Made by a program: the position numbers and the translations under genes. 64,000 nt of DNA from DATAEK01 sp036258055 (lineage in GTDB: Bacteria; Acidobacteriota; Vicinamibacteria; Vicinamibacterales; 2-12-FULL-66-21): positions 1 to 64,000 of the forward strand of contig DATAEK010000118.1 in NCBI GenBank assembly GCA_036258055.1, read 5' to 3'. The notes below the pieces were generated by a model. It saw only the letters and a list, made by a program, of their open reading frames with translations. It had not been told where the DNA came from and ran no database searches. This document shows positions 8,055 through 15,878 of this stretch, one piece after another; position 1 is the first letter of the stretch; each line of letters begins with the position of its first letter.

Positions 8055-9029
8055 GTGCAGTATGTGAATCTCGGCCGGAGCGGTCTCAAGGTCTCGCGCA
8101 TTTGCCTCGGGACCATGACCTACGGCGATCCCAATTGGCGTCCGTGGGTACTGACCGAGGAAGCCGGCCGCCCCTTCATCAAGCGTGCGCTCGAACACGG
8201 CATCAACTTCTTCGACACCGCCGACATGTACTCGCGTGGTGTGTGCGAGGAAATCCTCGGCCGCGCCGTCCGCGACTTCGCCAAACGTGACGCCGTCGTC
8301 ATTGCGACGAAGCTCTTCAATCCGATGAGCGACGATCCCAACGATCGCGGGCTGTCACGGAAGCACGTCATGGCGTCGATCGACAACTCCCTCCGCCGCC
8401 TGGGAACGGATTACGTCGATCTCTACCAGATTCATCGGTGGGACGACACCACGCCGATCGAGGAAACGCTTCGCGCACTCCACGACGTCGTGCGGTCCGG
8501 GAAGGCGCGGTACATTGGCGCCTCGAGCTCGTTCTCCTGGCAGTTCGCGAAAGCGCTGTACTTGGCGGATCTGCACGGGTGGACGCGATTCGTGTCGATG
8601 CAGAACCATTACAATCTCGTGTATCGCGAGGAAGAGCGCGAGATGATGCCGCTCTGCCGCGAGGAGGGCATCGGCGTGATTCCGTGGAGTCCGCTTGCCA
8701 GGGGATTCCTCGCCGGCAATCGCAGCGCCACCGAACGTGACGCCACGTCACGCGCCAAGACCGACACCATCGCGCACCAGCTGTACTACGCCGAATCAGA
8801 CTTCCGCATTGTCGATCGCGTCGTCGAGGTCGCCGGACGGCGAGGCGTATCGCCCGCACAGATCGCGCTGGCCTGGGTTCTGCGGCAGCCTGGGGTGACC
8901 GCGCCAATCGTCGGCGCGTCGAAGATGGAGCAGCTCGAGCAGGCAATTGCCGCGCTCGACATCGCGCTCACTGACGACGAGTGCCGCCAGCTGGAGGAGC
9001 TGTACGAACCCCACCGGGTCCGGTGGTGA
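8055..9029 (+). CDS. Aldo/keto reductase
   Basis: 324 residues from GTG 8055. NADPH-dependent (beta/alpha)8-barrel oxidoreductase. The catalytic tetrad is visible: Asp and Tyr in FFDTADMYSRG (about residues 53-63), Lys in VVIATKLF, His in LYQIHRWDD. The C-terminal nucleotide site has PIVGASKMEQLEQAI. It resembles the AKR subfamily that includes YajO and Tas-like proteins, which reduce small aldehydes and ketones. A TACGAT box lies 6 nt before the start and there is no well-placed Shine-Dalgarno, consistent with a leaderless message. The physiological substrate cannot be told. Confidence 0.92.
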   Translation: MQYVNLGRSGLKVSRICLGTMTYGDPNWRPWVLTEEAGRPFIKRALEHGINFFDTADMYSRGVCEEILGRAVRDFAKRDAVVIATKLFNPMSDDPNDRGLSRKHVMASIDNSLRRLGTDYVDLYQIHRWDDTTPIEETLRALHDVVRSGKARYIGASSSFSWQFAKALYLADLHGWTRFVSMQNHYNLVYREEEREMMPLCREEGIGVIPWSPLARGFLAGNRSATERDATSRAKTDTIAHQLYYAESDFRIVDRVVEVAGRRGVSPAQIALAWVLRQPGVTAPIVGASKMEQLEQAIAALDIALTDDECRQLEELYEPHRVRW

Positions 9030-9041
9030 GGATCGGCGATG

Positions 9042-9200
9042 TCATTCGGTCCTGAGAGCGACCATCGGATCGACGCGTGATGCGCGTCGCGCCGGCAGGT
9101 ACGCTGCGGCAGTGGCCACGGCGAGCATGATCAGCGCGGCGATTACGAAAGCCAGCGGCCCACTCACCACCGTGCCCGTCCCGTAAACGAGCGCACCGAG
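9042..9200 (-). pseudogene. C-terminal remnant of an ADOP/MacB-type ABC permease
   Basis: About 50 codons ending at TGA 9042 read LVYGTGTVVSGPLAFVIA and finish AAYLPARRASRVDPMVALRTE. This is the characteristic last membrane helix and tail of the permeases at 31617-34244 (ending AAYVPVRRATRIDPIVALR) and 38186-40867 (ending ARAARVDPIVALRYE). The other ~830 codons are absent. The left border merges into the 3' end of the PadR gene, so one deletion removed the permease body and the end of PadR (inference). Confidence 0.82.
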
Positions 9201-9565
9201 CCGGCGCCGATGCCGCTTCGGACGGCAAGGGCTTCGAGCTCGGGTTGGAGGCCGGCGGTCATGGCGGCGAAGGTGGCGCAGGCTCTCACCAGGGCCCGCT
9301 GTCCGGCGGTGTCGAGCAGGTAGTGCGTGCGGCGGCGGCCGCCGCGCTGGCGCGTGGGGTTGCCGATGTACGAGCACACCATCTTTTTCGCCTCGAGCCG
9401 GTCGAGCGTGACGTACACGGCGCTCGCCGGCGTGTCGCGGCCGGTGCGTTCGACGATCTCGCGGTGGATGGCGGCACCGAAGGCGCCGTTGCCGAGCCGC
9501 AGGAGTGCGAGGAGGATCAGCAGCTCGAATTCGCCCAGAACCGGAGCCGGCAGCGGCGGCGCCAT
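9164..9565 (-). CDS. PadR-family regulator, probably 3'-altered by deletion
   Basis: 133 residues from ATG 9565. The winged-helix PadR domain is clear: LGEFELLILLALLRLGNGAF, then VYVTLDRLEAKKMV and GGRRRTHYLLDTAGQRAL. It closely parallels the PadR gene at 31288. After ACATFAAMTAGLQPELEALA the sequence leaves the PadR pattern and runs on into the remnant of a permease gene in another frame, so the last ~25 residues are probably novel. A TACAAT box sits 9 nt before the ATG in an unusually AT-rich stretch. It may still bind its operator, but its usual permease partner is gone. Confidence 0.8.
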   Translation of the reverse strand: MAPPLPAPVLGEFELLILLALLRLGNGAFGAAIHREIVERTGRDTPASAVYVTLDRLEAKKMVCSYIGNPTRQRGGRRRTHYLLDTAGQRALVRACATFAAMTAGLQPELEALAVRSGIGAGSVRSFTGRARW

Positions 9566-9574
9566 ATCTCTAAC

Positions 9575-9580
9575 ATTGTA
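9575..9580 (-). promoter_or_regulatory. -10-like box of the PadR gene at 9565
   Basis: TACAAT on the minus strand, 9 nt before the ATG, within TGTATATAGATTACA, whose TGTA and TACA ends form a short inverted repeat that could be a PadR operator. Confidence 0.45.
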
Positions 9581-9738
9581 ATCTATATACAGCAACCTCG
9601 AAACGCTGCATTGGCGCGGCAAAACCGCGGCCTTCGCCTGATGCCGCCGCAGCGAGGTTGCCGAGCCGGTCAGCGCCGCGCATAATGGATGGCTCACATC
9701 GCCGCCGCGATCATCCCGTCAGAAAGGACATATTGCTC

Positions 9739-11922
9739 ATGGGTTCCGCATCGTCTGCCGAAGCAATCCGCACCATCGCCCGGTGGAGCACCTCACAGGT
9801 CCGGCCCGCACCCGGGTCGCGCAAAGCCGCCGAGGATTTCGGATCCCTCACCTTCAACGAGGAAGTGCAGCGCGCGCGTCTGCCCAAGGACGTGTACCGC
9901 GCGCTCCGCCGCGCCGTCGCGCAGGGGGAGCCGCTCGATCCGTCGCTCGGCGACATCGTCGCGGGCGCATTGAAGGACTGGGCCGTCGAGCACGGCGCCA
10001 CGCACTACACCCATTGGTTCCAGCCGATGACCGGCATCACCGCGGAGAAGCACGATTCGTTTCTGTCACCGACGCCAGACGGCCGCGCGGTGGCCGAGTT
10101 CAACGGCCGTGAGCTGATCAAAGGAGAGCCTGACGCGTCGAGCTTCCCCTCGGGCGGCATGCGCTCCACGTTCGAAGCGCGGGGCTACACGGCGTGGGAC
10201 CCGACGAGCCCGCCATGGCTGCTGGTGACGCCGAACGGCACCACGCTCGTCATCCCGACGGCGTTCGTGAGCTGGACCGGCGAAGCGCTCGACAAGAAGA
10301 CGCCGCTCCTGCGATCGCAGGAAGCGCTGTCGAAGCAGGCCGTGCGGATTCTGAAGCTGTTCGGCTCCAAAGCGCAGCGCGTCACGACGACCTGCGGCCC
10401 CGAACAGGAGTACTTCCTGATCGACCGGCAGTTCTATTTCAACCGTCCCGATCTCATCAACGCTGGACGCACGCTCTTCGGCGCCAAGCCGCCGAAGGGT
10501 CAGGAGATGGAAGACCATTACTTCGGGTCCATCCCCGATCGCGTCCTCGCATTCATGATGGACACCGAGCGGGAACTCTACAAAGTCGGTGTGCCGGTGA
10601 AGACCCGCCACAACGAGGTCGCGCCGAGCCAGTACGAGGTGGCCCCGATCTTCGAGAACGCCAACGTCGCGACCGATCATCAGATGATGACGATGGAGAT
10701 GATGCGGCGGATTGCGCCGAAGTACGGGCTGGCCTGTCTGATGCACGAGAAACCGTTCGCGGGCGTGAACGGATCAGGGAAGCACCTGAACTGGAGCATG
10801 AGCGACGAGCTGGGGAACAACCTGCTCAACCCCGGCGAGACCCCGCACGACAACATGCAGTTCCTGGTGTTCTGCGCGGCGGTGATCCGTGCGGTGAACA
10901 AGTACCAGGGGCTGCTGCGATTCTCCATCGCCAGCGCCGGAAACGATCATCGCCTCGGCGCGAACGAAGCGCCGCCGGCGATCATCTCGATCTTCCTCGG
11001 CGACATGCTGACTGACATCTTCGCGCAGATCGAGAAGGCGGGCAGCGCCAAGTCGACCAAGTCGGGCGGCATGCTCGACATCGGCGTCGGCGTGCTGCCA
11101 AAGCTCCCGCGCGACGCCGGGGACCGCAACCGCACCAGCCCGTTCGCGTTCACCGGCAACAAGTTCGAGTTCCGCGCCGTCTCGGCGAACCAGAGCATCG
11201 CGTGGCCGAACATTGCACTGAACGTGGCCGTCACCGAGTCGCTCGACTACTGCGCGACCGAGCTCGAGAAGAGCCTCAAGGACGGAAAGAAGCTGCAGGT
11301 CGCGGTCAAGCAGCTGCTGACGTCGCTGGCGAAGGAGAACAAGCGGATCATCTTCAATGGCAACAACTACTCGGACGACTGGCAGAAGGAAGCGGCGAAG
11401 CGGGGCCTGTTGAATCTGCGCACGTCGGTCGACGCGTTCGGCGAGGCGATGAAGCCCGATGTCGTCAGAGCGTTCGAGAAGTACGGCGTCCTGAACGCGC
11501 GCGAGCTCAAGGCCCGTCATGAAGTCGCCCTCGAGCAGTACAACAAGAGCATCAACATCGAAGGGCAGCTGATGGTGCTGATGGCGAACCGCTACATCCT
11601 GCCAGCGGCGTACCGGTATCAGGGCGAGCTCGCGCAGTCGGTGGCGGCGACCAAAGCGGCCGGCGCGGCGTCCAGGGAAACGCGGAAGGCGCTCGACGAG
11701 CTCACCAAGCTGATCGACGAATGCCGCACGCGCACGCTGGCGCTCCAGAATCTGCTGGAGCACGAGGGCAACGGCGACGCGGAAAAGCACGCGAAGTACT
11801 TCCGCGACAAGATCGTCCCGGCGATGGCCTCGCTGCGCGAGTCCGGGGATGGGCTCGAGACCATCATGCCGCACGACGTCTGGCCGCTGCCGACCTACCG
11901 GGAGATGTTGTTCATCAAGTAG
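9739..11922 (+). CDS. glnN: Glutamine synthetase type III
   Basis: 727 residues from ATG 9739, with AGAAAGGA about 10 nt upstream. Makes glutamine from glutamate, ammonia and ATP. The length and motifs are those of the GSIII class (about 700-730 residues) rather than GSI or GSII: FNEEVQ near the N-terminus, THWFQPMTG, GPEQEYFLI, EVAPSQYEVAPIFE, NGSGKHLNWSM and FEFRAVSANQS, with metal-binding Glu and His residues in these blocks. The long C-terminal helical region typical of GSIII is present. A strong terminator follows, and a NifA-like activator and amt-glnB are next, so it is part of a nitrogen-assimilation block. Confidence 0.96.
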   Translation: MGSASSAEAIRTIARWSTSQVRPAPGSRKAAEDFGSLTFNEEVQRARLPKDVYRALRRAVAQGEPLDPSLGDIVAGALKDWAVEHGATHYTHWFQPMTGITAEKHDSFLSPTPDGRAVAEFNGRELIKGEPDASSFPSGGMRSTFEARGYTAWDPTSPPWLLVTPNGTTLVIPTAFVSWTGEALDKKTPLLRSQEALSKQAVRILKLFGSKAQRVTTTCGPEQEYFLIDRQFYFNRPDLINAGRTLFGAKPPKGQEMEDHYFGSIPDRVLAFMMDTERELYKVGVPVKTRHNEVAPSQYEVAPIFENANVATDHQMMTMEMMRRIAPKYGLACLMHEKPFAGVNGSGKHLNWSMSDELGNNLLNPGETPHDNMQFLVFCAAVIRAVNKYQGLLRFSIASAGNDHRLGANEAPPAIISIFLGDMLTDIFAQIEKAGSAKSTKSGGMLDIGVGVLPKLPRDAGDRNRTSPFAFTGNKFEFRAVSANQSIAWPNIALNVAVTESLDYCATELEKSLKDGKKLQVAVKQLLTSLAKENKRIIFNGNNYSDDWQKEAAKRGLLNLRTSVDAFGEAMKPDVVRAFEKYGVLNARELKARHEVALEQYNKSINIEGQLMVLMANRYILPAAYRYQGELAQSVAATKAAGAASRETRKALDELTKLIDECRTRTLALQNLLEHEGNGDAEKHAKYFRDKIVPAMASLRESGDGLETIMPHDVWPLPTYREMLFIK

Positions 11923-11961
11923 CATCCGGCTGTCCCATCCGCCTGCCGGCGGACCGGGGAC

Positions 11962-11979
11962 GGCCGGCTGAAGCCGGCC
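11962..11979. repeat. Compact palindrome, 8-bp stem with GA loop
   Basis: GGCCGGCT, GA, AGCCGGCC, followed by ACTCCC. Same architecture as 3393-3410 and 31172-31189. A smaller hairpin (TCCGCC/GGCGGA) lies just upstream. Confidence 0.6.
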
Positions 11980-12026
11980 ACTCCCGCTCCCGTGGCGTCC
12001 GGCGTCGGCCGGACTCGTGACCCCGC

Positions 12027-12062
12027 AAGGCGCCCGAACTGACCCGGGCGCCTTGATTTTTT
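12027..12062 (+). terminator. Rho-independent terminator after glnN
   Basis: Perfect 10-bp stem AAGGCGCCCG / CGGGCGCCTT with an 8-nt loop, then GA and six T residues (12057-12062). The best intrinsic terminator in the window; it separates glnN from the downstream activator. Confidence 0.85.
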
Positions 12063-12095
12063 GACCGCTCCTACAAAAGAGTAGGAAATGGCCTG

Positions 12096-13649
12096 ATGTC
12101 CAACACAAATGTCACGACCGGTAAGGATCACACCAACGAGATCCGGCGGCTGGCCACGTTGCTCGAGATCAGCCAGGCCCTGTCGGGCGTCATCAATCTG
12201 AAAGCCTCGCTGCAGTCGGTCCTCGACATCCTGACCCGCCGCCACGAGGTCGCCGCGAGCGCCGTGACCCTGCTCGACGCCGAGAGCCACGATCCGCATG
12301 TCGAGGCGGTCGCCGGTGCCTACCCGGGCAGCGCACGCGGGCGGCATCGTCAAGTGGACGGGATCGCGCGGCGCGTCCTCGATACCGGCAAGCCGATCGT
12401 CGTGCCACGCATCAGCGAGGAACCGGCCCTGACCGGGGCGTGGGGCGATCGCGCCCGCGCCGAGCGCCTGACGTTCATCGGCGTGCCGGTGATGCTCAAC
12501 CGTCGGCCGGCGGGGATGCTCGAAGTCGCGCTGCCCTTCAAGCGCGATCGCGACTACGACCGCTCGCTCGAGTTCTACCGGGTCGTCGCCTCGCTCATCG
12601 GTCAGGCGGTGAAGGTCCATCGCGTGGTGGAGGCGGACCGGCACCGTCTCACGGAGGAAAACGAGCACCTGCGCGATGAGCTGCGCGACCGCTACGCCTT
12701 CCGGCACATCATCGGCAACAGCGCGCCGATCCAGCAGGTGTACGAGCAGGTGACGCAGGTGTCGCGGTCGAACACGACCGTGCTCATCCGCGGAGAATCC
12801 GGAACCGGCAAGGAAATGATCGCGCACGCGATTCACTACAACTCCGCCCGCGCGAAGAAGCCGTTCGTCAAGGTGAGTTGCGCCGCGCTGCCCGAGTCGC
12901 TGATCGAGTCGGAGCTCTTCGGCTACGAAAAAGGCGCGTTCACGGGGGCGCAGGGCACGAAAAAGGGGCGGTTCGAGCTGGCCGAGGGAGGCTCGCTGTT
13001 CCTCGACGAGATCGGTGACCTCAACCCGCCAACGCAGGTGAAGCTGCTCAGGGTGCTGCAGGAGCGCGAGATCGAGCGGCTGGGGGGGACGACCTCGATT
13101 CGGATCAACGTCCGGCTCATTGCCGCGACGCACCGCCCGCTCGAGCAGCTCATCGAGCAGGGCGCGTTCCGGTCCGATCTCTACTACCGGCTGGCGGTGT
13201 TCACGGTCTTCGCGCCGCCGCTCCGCGAGCGGAAGCCCGACATCATGCTGCTCGCCGATCACTTTCTCGAGAAGTACTCGCGTGAAGCCGGGAAGCACGT
13301 GCGGCGGATTTCCACGCCGGCCATCGACATGCTCACGAGCTATCACTGGCCGGGGAACGTGCGGGAGCTCGAGAACACCATCGAGCGGGCGGTGCTCGTC
13401 TGCGACGGCGGCGTCATCCACGGACACCATCTGCCGCCGACGCTCCAGACCGCGGAGGCCTCGGGCACCGCGCCCCGCCAATCGCTGGCCGAGAGCGTCG
13501 AAGCGTTCGAGCGCGATCTGCTGCAGGATGCGCTCAAGACCAGTCGTGGCAACTGCGCGCGGGCGGCGCGGCTGATCGACACGACCGAGCGCGTCTTCAA
13601 CTACAAGGTGAGGAAGTACCGGATCGACGTGCGGCGCTTCAAGTCCTGA
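12096..13649 (+). CDS. NifA-like sigma-54-dependent activator (GAF-AAA+-Fis)
   Basis: 517 residues. An N-terminal GAF-like sensor (about 20-175) is followed by a sigma-54 AAA+ domain with Walker A GESGTGKE (233-240), the sigma-54 contact loop GAFTGA (280-285), Walker B LFLDEIGDL (301-309) and an arginine-finger region, then a C-terminal Fis-type helix-turn-helix ending FNYKVRKYRID. There is no receiver domain, so input comes through GAF, as in NifA, where PII or small molecules modulate it. Its place between glnN and glnB-amt suggests control of nitrogen genes, but no convincing -24/-12 promoter was found nearby. Confidence 0.93.
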   Translation: MSNTNVTTGKDHTNEIRRLATLLEISQALSGVINLKASLQSVLDILTRRHEVAASAVTLLDAESHDPHVEAVAGAYPGSARGRHRQVDGIARRVLDTGKPIVVPRISEEPALTGAWGDRARAERLTFIGVPVMLNRRPAGMLEVALPFKRDRDYDRSLEFYRVVASLIGQAVKVHRVVEADRHRLTEENEHLRDELRDRYAFRHIIGNSAPIQQVYEQVTQVSRSNTTVLIRGESGTGKEMIAHAIHYNSARAKKPFVKVSCAALPESLIESELFGYEKGAFTGAQGTKKGRFELAEGGSLFLDEIGDLNPPTQVKLLRVLQEREIERLGGTTSIRINVRLIAATHRPLEQLIEQGAFRSDLYYRLAVFTVFAPPLRERKPDIMLLADHFLEKYSREAGKHVRRISTPAIDMLTSYHWPGNVRELENTIERAVLVCDGGVIHGHHLPPTLQTAEASGTAPRQSLAESVEAFERDLLQDALKTSRGNCARAARLIDTTERVFNYKVRKYRIDVRRFKS

Positions 13650-13677
13650 GCGGCGGTGCGGCGGCATTCCCCAATTT

Positions 13678-13758
13678 GCCGCGGGGCCCCACCCCCGCGG
13701 CCTGCCAGCGCTCACTCCGTTCGCGCCGCTGGTTAGCGGCAGCAGCCTGCTTTCAGCT
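13678..13758 (+). repeat. Two-hairpin interspersed repeat, copy 1
   Basis: First stem GCCGCGGGG (13678-13686) / CCCCGCGGC (13693-13701) with loop CCCCAC; second stem CCAGCG / CGCTGG around a CTCACTCCGTTCG loop; then a tail ending GCAGCCTGCTTTCAG. Reference copy for the family. Confidence 0.8.
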
Positions 13759-13765
13759 GGGATCT

Positions 13766-13849
13766 GGCGGGGCCCACCCCCGCGGCCTGCCAGCGCTCAC
13801 GCCGTTCGCGCTGGCCTGCCAGCGCTCACGCCGTTCGCGCCGCTGGTTA
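13766..13849 (+). repeat. Two-hairpin interspersed repeat, copy 2 with internal duplication
   Basis: Same element 5' to 3' with one base lost in the first loop, and a 27-nt block (GGCCTGCCAGCGCTCACG...) repeated in tandem at 13784 and 13813 (29-nt offset). Together with copy 1 it fills the gap between the activator and glnB. Confidence 0.8.
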
Positions 13850-13875
13850 CCGACAACCGGTTGCGTGGATTAGCA

Positions 13876-14241
13876 TCACGCTGCCCCGACTTCCTCGACG
13901 GGCGTGACCGCCGCCTGATCCTCTTCACCGGTCCGAATCCGGTACACCTTCTCGACCGGCAACACGAAGATCTTGCCGTCACCGACCGCTCCCGTGCACG
14001 CCGATCCCAGGATCGCCTTCACGGTGGGTTCGACGAAATGATCCGAAACGCCGATCTCGAGGCGGACCTTTTCCGACAGCGCCATCTTCACCGTCGTGCC
14101 GCGGTAGGTTTCGACGCGCTCGATTTCACCGCCGTGTCCGTGGACGCGGTTGATCGTCAGCCCGCGCACCTCGGCATGGAAGAGCGCCTCGAGGACCTCG
14201 TTGAGCCGTTCCGGCCGGACAATCGCCACGACGAGCTTCAT
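13876..14241 (-). CDS. glnB: PII signal-transduction protein
   Basis: 121 residues; ATG overlaps the amt stop as ATGA. A trimeric sensor of 2-oxoglutarate and ATP/ADP that gates ammonium transporters and nitrogen enzymes. The B-loop/C-loop signatures TGAVGDGKIFVLPVE and RIRTGEEDQAA are intact. The T-loop reads GHGGEIERVETYRGTTVKM: compared with E. coli GlnB (ELYRGAEYM), the Tyr46-like residue is kept but the uridylylated Tyr51 is replaced by Val. Control is therefore probably by ligands alone. Downstream of and coupled to amt, the usual arrangement for AmtB-GlnK pairs, so it could equally be called glnK. Confidence 0.94.
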   Translation of the reverse strand: MKLVVAIVRPERLNEVLEALFHAEVRGLTINRVHGHGGEIERVETYRGTTVKMALSEKVRLEIGVSDHFVEPTVKAILGSACTGAVGDGKIFVLPVEKVYRIRTGEEDQAAVTPVEEVGAA

Positions 14242-15536
14242 CCCCGGTCTCCTTCCATGGTCAGCGCCGGCGACAGCGATGTCGCGACGGGCGCCTTGCC
14301 GTACTTCGTTTCCGACAGAATCAGGATGGCGCCTTCCTCACGCGCGTAGGCTTCCTCGCCGTGCTGACTCACGTCGAGGCCGAGGCCTTCTTCACCCGCG
14401 GCCGCGCGCAGCGGAAGGATCGCTTTGATGAGGATCAGGATTCCCGCGGTCATGCCTGCGCTGTACACGAGCGTCGCGGCAACCGCGAGGGCCTGCACGC
14501 CGAGTTGGGCCGGATGCCCGAAGAGCAGGCCGTCCGACGGGCTGCCCCACGCACGTGACGCGAGCACCCCGGTCAGCAGAGCACCGACGATGCCGCCGGT
14601 TCCGTGGGTGGCCACGACGTCAAGGGCATCGTCCAGTCGCGTTCGTGCGCGCCAGAGGACGCCGTAGTAGCTCGGCACCGCGGCAATCACGCCGAGAACG
14701 ATCGCGCTCAGCGGACCGATGAGACCCGCCGCGGGAGTGATCGCCACCAGACCGACGACAATCGCCGTTGCGATGCCGACGGCCGTGGCCTTACCGGTGC
14801 GCATCAGGTCGAGGAGCGTCCAGACCGCCAGCGTCGCTGCCGGGGCGAGCATCGTGTTCACGAAGGCCAGCGCCGCCTGTTCGTTGGCTGCGAGCGCGCT
14901 GCCGGCGTTGAACCCGAACCATCCGAACCACAGAATGCCGGTGCCCAGCAGCGTGAACGGCACCGAGTGCGGCACCAGCGCCTGACGCGCGTAGTCCTTG
15001 CGTGGTCCAAGGACGATCGCCGCCACCAGCGCGGCCGCGCCGGCACTGATGTGGACGACCGTCCCCCCCGCGAAATCGAGTGCGCCCAACCCCGCCAGCC
15101 ATCCGCCGCCCCATACCCAGTGCGCAATCGGTGCGTAGACGACGAGGCTCCAGACAGTGATGAACACGAGGTAGGCCCCGAACCGCATCCGCTCGACGAT
15201 CGCACCGGAGACGAGAGCAGCGGTGATGATCGCGAACGTGGCCTGGAAGGCCATGAACAGCAAATGAGGAATCGTGCCGTGGGCCTCGAGACCCACGCCA
15301 CGCAAGAACGCGAACGCCGTTCCTCCAAGGATCGAGGTACCGGGCGCAAAGGCAATCGAGTACCCGCCGATCGCCCACGCCAGGCCGACGAAGCCGAGCG
15401 ACGCGACGCTCATCATCAGGGTGTTGAGGGTGTTCTTGCTCCGCACGAGCCCGGCGTAGAAGAAGCCGAGCGCCGGCGTCATCACGAGCACGAGGGCCGT
15501 GGCGACGAGCATCCAGGCAATGTCACATCCGTTCAC
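14238..15536 (-). CDS. amt: Ammonium transporter
   Basis: 432 residues from GTG 15536, chosen for GGAGG 7 nt upstream; an in-frame upstream ATG at 15596 would add 20 hydrophilic residues and lacks this site. An 11-helix channel of the Amt/Mep/Rh family: GFFYAGLVRSKN, FQATFAIITAALVSGA, GGTVVHISAGAAALV with the pore His, and DALDVVATHGTGGIVGALLTG with the second pore His. The C-terminal cytoplasmic tail (GLDVSQHGEEAYA) matches the AmtB segment that contacts PII. Cotranscribed with glnB. Confidence 0.96.
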   Translation of the reverse strand: MNGCDIAWMLVATALVLVMTPALGFFYAGLVRSKNTLNTLMMSVASLGFVGLAWAIGGYSIAFAPGTSILGGTAFAFLRGVGLEAHGTIPHLLFMAFQATFAIITAALVSGAIVERMRFGAYLVFITVWSLVVYAPIAHWVWGGGWLAGLGALDFAGGTVVHISAGAAALVAAIVLGPRKDYARQALVPHSVPFTLLGTGILWFGWFGFNAGSALAANEQAALAFVNTMLAPAATLAVWTLLDLMRTGKATAVGIATAIVVGLVAITPAAGLIGPLSAIVLGVIAAVPSYYGVLWRARTRLDDALDVVATHGTGGIVGALLTGVLASRAWGSPSDGLLFGHPAQLGVQALAVAATLVYSAGMTAGILILIKAILPLRAAAGEEGLGLDVSQHGEEAYAREEGAILILSETKYGKAPVATSLSPALTMEGDRG

Positions 15537-15778
15537 GAGAAGGCCTCCAGGGGAGCCGGAATCCGACGATACGAATCCACCCGTCTCCCGGAGCAAGAAC
15601 CATGCGCCCGCATTCCCGCCCCAGCATGCCGGCCAAACCGCTGACGGCGAGCCGGTTACCGCTCACGCCCCGGCCCAGGACCGAAGCCGCCCGTGGCAAC
15701 ATTCTCGAAGGGAGCATCGAATGAGGCTACGAAAATGTAGTGATGCCGGCTTCGCCCTGGAGCACCCGCGTTACCAGC

Positions 15779-15860
15779 AGCACCCTGGCACCTTGGCACT
15801 TCAGGCACCTCGCACCTTAGGCACCCTCGCACCGTAGGCACCCCGGCACCCCGGCACCGA
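15779..15860. repeat. Short-word degenerate repeat tract (GGCACC words)
   Basis: About ten copies of GCACC(N)TNGGCAC-like words between amt and the aspartokinase gene. Some read like a sigma-54 TGGCAC half, but the repetition makes this uninformative. 15537-15778 otherwise holds nothing I recognise. Confidence 0.8.
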
Positions 15861-15878
15861 CAGTAGTACCCTCTCCCC

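Noticed and set aside
11895..13715. 606-codon minus-strand frame
   Set aside because: Antisense to the NifA-like activator; no signatures, Arg/Asp/His-rich as expected of a shadow frame.
15537..15860. Sigma-54 promoter for amt-glnB
   Set aside because: TGGCAC-like strings occur but are part of a repeat tract, and candidates nearer the gene have wrong GG-to-GC spacing.
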